This document shows, piece after piece, positions 9,855 to 21,066 of a DNA stretch of 46,170 bases (its first letter is position 1; the number at the start of each line of letters is the position of its first letter). The position numbers and the translations under genes are program-made. This stretch comes from an uncultured Candidatus Saccharibacteria bacterium. Lineage in GTDB: Bacteria > Patescibacteriota > Saccharimonadia > Saccharimonadales > Saccharimonadaceae. The stretch is taken from contig CANBEI010000004.1 in NCBI GenBank assembly GCA_947367565.1, positions 1 through 46,170 on the forward strand, read 5' to 3'. The notes beneath the pieces were generated by a model that saw only the letters and a program-made list of their open reading frames with translations, searched no databases and was not told the origin of the DNA.

Positions 9855-9872
9855 AATCGATATACGCTAATC

Positions 9873-10100
9873 CTATGCGGGAATGAATAACAGACACAAA
9901 ATCGACAAGACAAAGACTAAAACGCAGATAATCGTCGCATTAAATAGCGATTTCTCGAGACCACGCCGAGTGGTATACAACTCGCCAGAACTACCAAAGC
10001 CAGCTCCGAGCGAAGCACCACGTTGCTGTAACAAAATCAATAAAACTGACAAAATCGCTGATACAAAAGTCAAGCTCTGAAAAAATGTTCCCAATTCCAT
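9873..10100 (-). CDS. secG: SecG preprotein translocase subunit
   Basis: LLILLQQRGASLGAGFGSSGELYTTRRGLEK. Start placed at ATG 10100, with TATAAT (10107-10112) exactly 6 nt upstream; the listed ORF start at 10118 would overlap the promoter. Confidence 0.85.
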   Translation of the reverse strand: MELGTFFQSLTFVSAILSVLLILLQQRGASLGAGFGSSGELYTTRRGLEKSLFNATIICVLVFVLSILCLLFIPA

Positions 10101-10136
10101 ACTATTATTATACTCCAACGGCGCGCAAAAGCAAGC

Positions 10137-10502
10137 CTAGCGGACAAGAAGATTAAGTACGGCATTGATAACACTCAGGATGATACTTGAAAATGCGGCA
10201 CCAAGTAAATCCATTTCGACGCCAGGAAGAAGCCAGATCGTCACGACGACCATTAGAGTATTAATAATCACAGTCGAAATCCCCATGGTCAAGATTGCGA
10301 GCGGTAAGGCCATAGTCTTAATCAGAGGCTTAACGAAAGAATTAACAAGCGAAAAAATTAGCCCCGCAACAGCGTAGAGAATCCAGGGTGCCGCAAAAGC
10401 TTCAGGTGAGTTGATCGTTCCAAACCAAGAAATGCAGAGAAACATGCCAAAACTTGACGCCAGCCAACGAAGGAGAAAAACAAAAAACTGCTGCTTAATC
10501 AT
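10137..10502 (-). CDS. Phage holin family 4 / YvlD-like membrane protein
   Basis: 121 aa, four TMs, NSFVKPLIKTMALPLAILTMG. Confidence 0.7.
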   Translation of the reverse strand: MIKQQFFVFLLRWLASSFGMFLCISWFGTINSPEAFAAPWILYAVAGLIFSLVNSFVKPLIKTMALPLAILTMGISTVIINTLMVVVTIWLLPGVEMDLLGAAFSSIILSVINAVLNLLVR

Positions 10503-10521
10503 ACTGTCTTATTATAACATG

Positions 10522-11826
10522 CTATTTTAACATTTGTTTGCGCTTTAATAAGGTGTGATATGTGATAGCAAAACGATGAGCTTCATCGTCGATACGCGCG
10601 ATTAGCTTCGCAATATGCGAATCTCCAGGCAGAGTAAGAGTATCATAGCTTCCTGCACGGGGAACGATAATACGCACTGCAGCATTACGAGTATGATCGC
10701 CGGATTTATCACGACCGATCACGGCGATTTGTTGTTCGGTTAGTAAATCCTGCACGGCATTAACCTGCCCCAGCCCACCATCAAGAATTACTAGATTCGG
10801 GAATTCCCATTCTTGGTGTTTTAACCGGCGTTCGATAACTTCACGAAGGTTCGCCGTATCATCATTTCTTTGGTTACGAAGCTTGAACTTACGATATTCG
10901 GCACGATCGGATACCCCGTTCACGAAAACTACCATCGACCCGACAACGTTGGTGCCGGATTGGTGTGAAATATCATAGCCCTCGATACGACGCGGGGGTT
11001 CAGAAAGATGTAATAACATCTGGAGATCGACGAGAGCCTGGTCGGAAGAAATATCAAGAAATTCCTTATCGGAAAAGACGATTTTTTTCTGAAGCTCGCG
11101 TAATCCAAAAAGTTGCTTCTTTAGCTCGGCTGCTTCCTCGAAGTTTTGATTCTTGGCGGCATCTGCCATTTGCTTCTCGAGATCTTTGATAAGTTTATGT
11201 CGTCCGCCTTCGAGATAAAGTCGTAATTTGCGCAAATTTTTCTTGTATTCCGTGGGGGTCGTCTTGCCGATTTCAATGCCTGGGGTTAGGCCAAGGTCAG
11301 TATTTAACGTCTTTTTGCCGTCATAAGGCTTGTCGTAATACGGAAAAACCTTACGCAAAATCCTAAGAGCTTTCTCAACAGCGCTTTTGCCGTAAAAAGG
11401 GCCAATATAAGTCGCTTTATCGTCTTGCGGAGTGCGTGTAAAACTAACATATGGCACCTCAGATTTCATGTCAATACGAACATAACTCACGGTCTTATCA
11501 TCGCGCAGTAGAATATTCCATTTTGGCTTGTAGCGCTTAATCATTTCGGATTCAAGAAACAACGCGTCCATCTCGGTATCAACTACAATCCAGTCGGTAT
11601 CGGCAATTTCGCGCACTAGAGCAATAGTTTTAGCATCTTTTTGAGTTTTATGAAAATATTGGCGGACGCGATTTTTAAGCACAGCCGCCTTGCCAACATA
11701 AATTACCTGACCATCGGCGTCTTTATGAAAATAGACGCCAGGAGAAGCAGGCAAAGTTTTAAGCTTCTGAAGCAATGCGTCGCGCATTTCTGACGTAACG
11801 CTCGAGTCGAGGTCATAATCATGCAT
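10522..11826 (-). CDS. uvrC: UvrC excinuclease subunit, short form
   Basis: GIY-YIG (PASPGVYFHKDADGQVIYVGKA), UVR motif, RNase H-like EGYDISHQSGTNVVGSMVVF and LVILDGGLGQV; 434 aa. Confidence 0.9.
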   Translation of the reverse strand: MHDYDLDSSVTSEMRDALLQKLKTLPASPGVYFHKDADGQVIYVGKAAVLKNRVRQYFHKTQKDAKTIALVREIADTDWIVVDTEMDALFLESEMIKRYKPKWNILLRDDKTVSYVRIDMKSEVPYVSFTRTPQDDKATYIGPFYGKSAVEKALRILRKVFPYYDKPYDGKKTLNTDLGLTPGIEIGKTTPTEYKKNLRKLRLYLEGGRHKLIKDLEKQMADAAKNQNFEEAAELKKQLFGLRELQKKIVFSDKEFLDISSDQALVDLQMLLHLSEPPRRIEGYDISHQSGTNVVGSMVVFVNGVSDRAEYRKFKLRNQRNDDTANLREVIERRLKHQEWEFPNLVILDGGLGQVNAVQDLLTEQQIAVIGRDKSGDHTRNAAVRIIVPRAGSYDTLTLPGDSHIAKLIARIDDEAHRFAITYHTLLKRKQMLK

Positions 11827-11859
11827 ATTATATATTATAACAGATATCCTAGAGATACG

Positions 11860-12273
11860 CTATAGGGAGAGGTTGGTCGAATGGTAATCTTGATAATAGC
11901 GCGCCGCCTCGGCAGTAAACTTTAGAACGCAATAATCCGGGTCGGTGTTATTCTCGTAGAAAATTGTGTCCATGTCGCGCCAAACCTCGTTTTTAATACT
12001 TTGGTCACTCATCACTTCGACCGTACCGGTAAAAGCAACTCCGCGATATAGTGGTCGGTCGTAAAAGTATAATCCGGCCTTTGGATCCTGGAGCAGAGAC
12101 TGAACTTTTTGTGACTTTGTATTCGTCGTTAGATAAAATTCTTTGATTCCCTGGCGCTTGCGCGGATTAAGCATAGTACGAGTCGTCGGAAACCCGTCAG
12201 CATTAATAAAACTCAAGAAGCAGACGTCTTGGTGGTCAATCATTTTGGCAATAGTCGCAGGTAAATCTTCCAT
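11860..12273 (-). CDS. Pyridoxamine 5'-phosphate oxidase family protein
   Basis: FLSFINADGFPTTRTMLNPRK..., split-barrel flavin-binding-like pattern. Confidence 0.75.
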   Translation of the reverse strand: MEDLPATIAKMIDHQDVCFLSFINADGFPTTRTMLNPRKRQGIKEFYLTTNTKSQKVQSLLQDPKAGLYFYDRPLYRGVAFTGTVEVMSDQSIKNEVWRDMDTIFYENNTDPDYCVLKFTAEAARYYQDYHSTNLSL

Positions 12274-12306
12274 AAGTTTATTATAGCAGAATTAGGTGCC
12301 ATTATT

Positions 12307-12996
12307 TTAATTTGATGAGGGATAAGAATACTTCCTTGGCTTTATCGGATGACGGATAACAGTCCTCAACTTATCGGCTTGACAGCGACGAGGATCGCTG
12401 AGGTAAATTTCATGATGATAACGCGGATTTTTAATATCAAGTTCATAGCCTTGCTCGGTGGCATAGCTTAACGTCGCAGCGACCGTACCCGGCTCGTCGT
12501 CATAAGACCCAATGTGCATGCATTGAACGCAATCTCCCTCATCGTAGAATAAGAACTCAACCCGGGAAAAGTCGCGCTTCTTCTTCTGGGCAGCAGTCTG
12601 AATCGCCCAATCAAAATCGGCTTTGGTGACGAAATCAGGCAGACGAATTACAGAGATAAAGTTGAACTGGTCTTTTTTATTATGGTCGATAATAGCGGCT
12701 TCCCGACCGTCTTGTTGCTCGGCGAGCGCGTCTTGCCACCAGAAGCCTTCAAGCGGTGGGACGACATAATCGAAATAGCCTTCAATCCGGTAATCCGTCT
12801 TCTTGCTCATCTTAATCGTAAAAGCAATGGCGTAAAGTAGCTCGATAGATTGTTTATATTCTCCGTTTTCCGTATTCGGATCGCCGTGTCCGCGGACAGC
12901 AAGATAATTCATTGGCGGGATAGTGATAATATGCGGGTGTTTCGCCGGTAGATAAAACTCTTTGTATTCTTTTTTATAATCAAACGTCATGTTCAC
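12307..12996 (-). CDS. GyrI-like small-molecule-binding domain protein
   Basis: YLAVRGHGDPN and C-terminal HEIYLSDPRR; SD aaggaggtg. Confidence 0.75.
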   Translation of the reverse strand: MNMTFDYKKEYKEFYLPAKHPHIITIPPMNYLAVRGHGDPNTENGEYKQSIELLYAIAFTIKMSKKTDYRIEGYFDYVVPPLEGFWWQDALAEQQDGREAAIIDHNKKDQFNFISVIRLPDFVTKADFDWAIQTAAQKKKRDFSRVEFLFYDEGDCVQCMHIGSYDDEPGTVAATLSYATEQGYELDIKNPRYHHEIYLSDPRRCQADKLRTVIRHPIKPRKYSYPSSN

Positions 12997-13054
12997 ACCT
13001 CCTTGGAACTAGTTCTCAGAAAATAAACTGAGCCCAGAAATGTTAATAACATAA

Positions 13055-13579
13055 TCATGGTGCTATTAAACTAATAGCATAAGCATAGATCGACTCTTCA
13101 GGCGACTGATACCTAGTCGTATGATAATGGTCGTTACGAAATATAAACAATATGAGCGTCAAAGATAGTATTATAGTGAGCGGAGCTACTAGGATGCCCA
13201 CTATTAACTGCGACATATGCTGTATCCATTTAATTGTAATACTGGGGATGGCATACTTATATAATACAAAAATTACGCCAACCAGCAGAACAATCGCCAA
13301 CACAATCCCCATACCGATAATTAAATTAGAGTCCAGTCGCATGTTCCTAGCTCGCTCCGCTTTCCGTTCAAGCTCTTGCCAATTATTCGGCATACAGCAA
13401 AACCCCTCGTAGCCGATTAATGCCACTTGAAGGGCTTCGCTCCAAAGTGGTAGAAAGAATATGATGGGTAATAGCAATATAGTACACCAGGCCCACCATG
13501 GACGTTTTGTTAGCTTGCTAGCATGAGGCTCATCATTTTGCCTCCGAATGTGGTCTTTTTCTTTGACATCCTTCATCAT
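13055..13579 (-). CDS. Hypothetical multi-TM membrane protein
   Basis: 174 aa, about three TMs. Confidence 0.55.
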   Translation of the reverse strand: MMKDVKEKDHIRRQNDEPHASKLTKRPWWAWCTILLLPIIFFLPLWSEALQVALIGYEGFCCMPNNWQELERKAERARNMRLDSNLIIGMGIVLAIVLLVGVIFVLYKYAIPSITIKWIQHMSQLIVGILVAPLTIILSLTLILFIFRNDHYHTTRYQSPEESIYAYAISLIAP

Positions 13580-13611
13580 AATACCTTAGTAGTATAGCAT
13601 ACCAAAAGACG

Positions 13612-13635
13612 AAAAGCCACCCGTTGGGGTGGCTT
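13612..13635 (-). terminator. Terminator of the 23S-5S transcript
   Basis: gccacccgttggggtggc hairpin followed by TTTT on the minus strand. Confidence 0.75.
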
Positions 13636-13646
13636 ACTCGTATAAT

Positions 13647-13754
13647 TTGGCACCTTGCTAGTTTCCCGCTTTCGGCAGTATAATCGCCGCTACTGGGCTT
13701 GACTTCTGTGTTCGGAATGGGAACAGGTATTTCCCCAGCGCTATGGGCACCAAG
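13647..13754 (-). rRNA. rrf: 5S ribosomal RNA
   Basis: Reverse complement ttggtgcccatagcgctggggaaatacctgttcccattccgaacacagaagtcaagccc...ggtgccaa. Confidence 0.9.
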
Positions 13755-13933
13755 AAAGAGTTTCGGCTTCACGCAAAACCTTTGTTCTTGATGTCCATAC
13801 AACTAGCTAGTACGATGAAATGTAAAACTTCTTGCGGTGTTCCCGTGCTTTCGCACTGGTGTCGAACACCGGTTGTTAGTTAAGTATACCAAGTCACCAC
13901 GGTTTTTGCAATAGCCAAAACCCGATGACTTGA

Positions 13934-17044
<3,111 letters not shown>

Positions 17045-17386
17045 ATTGACTTAACTAACAATCGAGGTTCGATCGTCAATTCCGTCTACATTTTCATCGT
17101 TGTCTTCAAATTGTTAAACTGAAATTTTGGTATGATAATCTGGAGTCTTTTTAGAAGAATCCGATAGATTACCTCGCATGATTTCTATCGTAATACAGAG
17201 GTTGCTCTTCGCAACTTGCTTAACTGTTACTCAGTATATCGCACCAGTTCGACAAAGTCAACACCTTTTTTGAAGATTTTTGGACTTTTTCGGGTTTTCG
17301 GCCGACTTTTTGCCCGCAGCCGAAAGTTGTGCGGTATTTTTACGATTCAAAGGGTTAAATTTTGTATTTTTCGCCCCTATAATTCT

Positions 17387-17415
17387 ATATTAGCACAGAT
17401 AGCCTAAATTGTCAA
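17387..17415 (-). promoter_or_regulatory. rRNA (23S-5S) promoter
   Basis: TTGACA-N17-TAATAT with CTGTGC before the -10, about 340 nt upstream of the 23S. Confidence 0.75.
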
Positions 17416-17488
17416 TAGTTTTTATGGTTTATTTTAGGGGGTTTGTCAATTTATGGTCGGGCTGGGGATATATCATAGTGAGGATATG

Positions 17489-17532
17489 AAAAATCCCACA
17501 CCGCGTACCCGGAGGTAGTTGGCGTGGGAGTA
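17489..17532 (-). terminator. Terminator of the helicase gene
   Basis: ctcccacgcc...ggtgtgggattttt on the minus strand. Confidence 0.7.
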
Positions 17533-17540
17533 GTTAGTTG

Positions 17541-19760
17541 TTAGTTGCTTTTTACTTCTTTTGTAAAATCACCGTGAGCTTCAATAGCAAGCTGGCGAAT
17601 CTGTGCGAGGCTTTTAAATCGTCTGTAATATGTATGCGGGCTAGCGAGACTAGCATCGTGCTCAATTTCTCTTGTACTCAACCAATGACCGGCAGCCTTA
17701 CTTTCTCCCCAATACTCTTCAATAAGCCTTTCACTTGGTCTTGGCATAGCAGTATATCTTGGTTGCTGTGCCATCTCTTCGGGCAAATCTCCACAAAAAT
17801 CACGAGTGAAGTTTATTATATCGTATATGCTAGAACCAATCTCCGTACGAAAATGAGTCATAGATGGCAACTGGCTATCTCGTTGAACTTCCATAATCGT
17901 TAGCCAGTGACCTCTTCTCAGGCTCGCCTCGTAGTAGAGTTTTGCTAAACGTTCCGCCTCGTCAATTTCTGTATTAATAGGACCGTATCGCTCTTTAATT
18001 TCATTAATAAGATCTTTTCTACTACTGAATGTTTTATTGTACTTATCATTACTTGCAAGGTTTGCATTTTGGGCAATTTCAATGTTACTCAACCAGTGGC
18101 CAGCTCGTTTACTTTCCAACCAATATCCCTCCAAGAGACTGTCGCGTGAATATGTTTTTGTCTCTTGACCGCACAATGCTGCAAATTTAACAACCGTACC
18201 AAACTGAGCCTGTATCGTACTAACCATGGGTAATTTGGGATTACTATCAACAGAGCGAGTCGTGATCCTTTCTCCTCTACCGATCATTGCTCTTCCTTCG
18301 ATAAGCATCTCCTCCCGACTTATACAAACGCTCCTGGCTTTGTTCAGCGGAATTTTCGCAATTTCTAGCACATCATTCAAAGTAGCTACTTTGAAAATTC
18401 GGCAAACCGCTCTCGTACTTGGCATGTCTGGTTCCGCGTCAATGCTTTGATATGTTACCTTCTTGTCTCGTCGATACATGGTCTGAAGTTGCGCTATGAT
18501 TTCTTCCTTGGTCCATTTATTTCCTTTTTCAAATATACTGACGATATCAATCAGCTCAATACTGAACCGAGTGTCAATGTTGAGTGCAAACTTTTCACGA
18601 GAACTAGCATCACCATCCCCATGTGTACCTTCGTCGCCATGCGGTGGCCGGACTCTGAAATCATCAATTTCCTGTTTTAACTCGAGTATCATCTTAATCC
18701 GTTCACAGTTATTCACGAAATCCAGCACTAAGACCTTGTCTTTACCCTCAGAGAGGCGCGTGCCGCGTCCAAGCTGCTGGTAGAAAACCGCTGGCGAGAC
18801 CGTATTGCGCAGGAAGACGATGACATTTGCATCGGGAACGTCAATACCCTCATTCAACATATCGACGGAGATAATTGTATTAATCTCTCCTTCCTTAAAA
18901 GACTTTAGAGCACAATCGTTTGCCGAATCACCGTTTTTCTTGTAAACCAATGCCGCTTTATTACCTATAAGTTTAGCAATCTTGCGCGCGTGTTCAATGG
19001 TTCGACAAAAAATCATCTTTTTCGGGTTTTCTACTTCGGCAGAATATTCACCGATGAGCCGGACAATCTCTTCATCGCGCTTATCAATGAAAAGTGTACG
19101 GTTGAGTTGTTTAATGGATACTTTTTCGTCGCTGGCGAGATATTCATCTAGCCGTTCTTGCGATAAATCGTCCAGAACCAGCCGATAATCACACTCCGCG
19201 ATCAAGCCGCGCTTCGTCGCCTCGACAAAGCCGAGTTCATAGACCGGCTCACCATAAATCTCTTCAATCTTCTGGCCGTCGAGACGGTCGGGTGTCGCCG
19301 TTAGACCAAGTAAAAACTCTGGTCGAAAATAGCGAATTGTCGGAAAATAAGTACGCGCGTGGCTATGATGCGCTTCATCAACAATGACATAGGAAAACTC
19401 GTCCTTCGGGAAATCCTTACGATTGTCTTTCATAGTCTGAAAGGTCGCGAAAAGAAAATTCGTCGGACGCGTCGCCTTGTCATAGTTGACATACATACCA
19501 TAGCTAAACTCTTCGCCAAAATACTCCTGGAATTTTTCCTTCGTCTGGCGAAGGATTTTCTCAGAATGACAAAGCACAAGCACGCGGGCGAACCGCTTAT
19601 CGGCAAGATACTTCTCGACCGCGAAGGCCGAAGTATAGGTCTTACCGAGTCCGCTCGCCATGACGACGAGGGCGTGTTTTTCGCCATTCGCAATTGCATT
19701 GTCAATCGCTACTAAACATTCCCGCTGATATTCTCTGGGTTTAATCTTCGGATTTTTCAT
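17541..19760 (-). CDS. DEAD/DEAH helicase (type III Res/UvrB-like) with repeated C-terminal HNH-associated-like repeats
   Basis: Walker A MASGLGKTYTSAF, DEAHHSHA, LTATPDRLDG, QQLGRGTRLSEGKDKVLVLDFV; C-terminal repeats with GHWLSNIEI/GHWLTIMEV/GHWLSTREI. Confidence 0.85.
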   Translation of the reverse strand: MKNPKIKPREYQRECLVAIDNAIANGEKHALVVMASGLGKTYTSAFAVEKYLADKRFARVLVLCHSEKILRQTKEKFQEYFGEEFSYGMYVNYDKATRPTNFLFATFQTMKDNRKDFPKDEFSYVIVDEAHHSHARTYFPTIRYFRPEFLLGLTATPDRLDGQKIEEIYGEPVYELGFVEATKRGLIAECDYRLVLDDLSQERLDEYLASDEKVSIKQLNRTLFIDKRDEEIVRLIGEYSAEVENPKKMIFCRTIEHARKIAKLIGNKAALVYKKNGDSANDCALKSFKEGEINTIISVDMLNEGIDVPDANVIVFLRNTVSPAVFYQQLGRGTRLSEGKDKVLVLDFVNNCERIKMILELKQEIDDFRVRPPHGDEGTHGDGDASSREKFALNIDTRFSIELIDIVSIFEKGNKWTKEEIIAQLQTMYRRDKKVTYQSIDAEPDMPSTRAVCRIFKVATLNDVLEIAKIPLNKARSVCISREEMLIEGRAMIGRGERITTRSVDSNPKLPMVSTIQAQFGTVVKFAALCGQETKTYSRDSLLEGYWLESKRAGHWLSNIEIAQNANLASNDKYNKTFSSRKDLINEIKERYGPINTEIDEAERLAKLYYEASLRRGHWLTIMEVQRDSQLPSMTHFRTEIGSSIYDIINFTRDFCGDLPEEMAQQPRYTAMPRPSERLIEEYWGESKAAGHWLSTREIEHDASLASPHTYYRRFKSLAQIRQLAIEAHGDFTKEVKSN

Positions 19761-19820
19761 AGAAAATCCCCTCCTTTTCTATTTTTGAATCTAGATAATA
19801 CAGACTATAACAACTAACTT

Positions 19821-19934
19821 TTAAGGTACAGATGCCTCGCAAGATTTGCGAGGCCGGTATTTAATAGATATACAAAATACCGGCGCTTTAGCGTAATTCA
19901 CCAAAGCTACAGGGGTAAGATAAAACCACCCCAT
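19821..19934 (-). ncRNA. Structured leader / 37-codon leaderless ORF upstream of the helicase
   Basis: TTGACA (19964-19969) -17- TACAAT (19941-19946) -6- ATG; two hairpins: gccggtattt...aaataccggc (19853-19884) and gcctcgcaagatttgcgaggc (19834-19854). Confidence 0.45.
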
Positions 19935-19979
19935 ACTCTCATTGTAGCACAGAATAGTATTTTTGTCAAGAGGGCGTGA

Positions 19980-20558
19980 CTATAGCCACCGGGCGACACC
20001 GTCGTGGTGTGAGCAAGTACCGCTGCGGTTCTTGCTATAACTATAGGAACCGTCGCCACAGATAGCGGTCGCGCCGCCGGTGTTGTTGGAGCTAGGGCGA
20101 CAAACAGCCTGTCCAGCGGAATTAATATAGGTACCGTTTTGGCAAGATGATTGAGGTGTGGTCTGCGGAGCGACATAGGTGCCATTCGCAATAACCTTGT
20201 TAACCGGCTGCTTCGTAATTTCAGTGCTAATAGTCTCGCGCGCGGTCTCGACTCCATCGGTGTAGGTAACGCGGTAGGTAGTAGTCTGAATGCCGTTAGC
20301 GCCTTCAGTGACGACTCTATTCTTCCCCTTTTCTAGGCTGGGGTCGGTGGTAGTCGTAGTCTCAAATGGAATTTCAGTATCGCGAGTCTCGGTCTTGACT
20401 TCGACCTGAGGTGCCTGCTGGACGTAAGCAGGAGTAGTGTCGGCGTTAGAGTCAGCATTGTTGATTGCGCCGCCAACAACGCCGGCTGCGCCGCAGCCAC
20501 CAAGTAGACTAATGATACCAACTGCAGCAGTGATATTTTGCTTTAATTTCAAAATCAT
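19980..20558 (-). CDS. Secreted protein/lipoprotein with DUF3761-like C-terminus
   Basis: Lipobox-like LLGGCG; C-terminal CGDGSYSYSKNRSGTCSHHDGVARWL. Confidence 0.75.
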   Translation of the reverse strand: MILKLKQNITAAVGIISLLGGCGAAGVVGGAINNADSNADTTPAYVQQAPQVEVKTETRDTEIPFETTTTTDPSLEKGKNRVVTEGANGIQTTTYRVTYTDGVETARETISTEITKQPVNKVIANGTYVAPQTTPQSSCQNGTYINSAGQAVCRPSSNNTGGATAICGDGSYSYSKNRSGTCSHHDGVARWL

Positions 20559-20624
20559 GTTTCTATTTTAACATGATATGCACATAACATCAATTAACAA
20601 ACATCGAATCGCGCTTTTTTGGAG

Positions 20625-21065
20625 TTACTTTACTTCGGTTTCACTAAACCTTACAAGATCAAGCGGAGCGGCGCCACGTCGAGCGAAATCAATCGCAGAA
20701 ATAATCCAGTCAGCTCGGCGGAGTTGGTCGCTCATGGCGACAATTTCCTCATAAGTAAACCATTTAGCCTCAAGGATTTCACCAGCTTGAGGCTTGACGG
20801 TGTCCGTCAACAATTTGGTCGTAAAAACAATTGCGACAAAAGTATCATTCGGGACGATATGATTGCCGATATTACAGACCCCCGTGAGCTCAACATCGCA
20901 ATTCGTCTCTTCTTTAATCTCGCGCTTCGCACCATCAAAAATCGATTCGCCCGGGTCGAGCTGACCAGCCGGGATATTCCACTTACCGTAGCACTTAGGC
21001 TTAGACTCCTGAACTAGAAGATATTTATTATCTTTTTCGACGATTCCACCGACGATAATTGGCAT
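20625..21065 (-). CDS. NUDIX hydrolase
   Basis: Nudix box GQLDPGESIFDGAKREIKEETNCD. Confidence 0.9.
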   Translation of the reverse strand: MPIIVGGIVEKDNKYLLVQESKPKCYGKWNIPAGQLDPGESIFDGAKREIKEETNCDVELTGVCNIGNHIVPNDTFVAIVFTTKLLTDTVKPQAGEILEAKWFTYEEIVAMSDQLRRADWIISAIDFARRGAAPLDLVRFSETEVK

Positions 21066-21066
21066 T

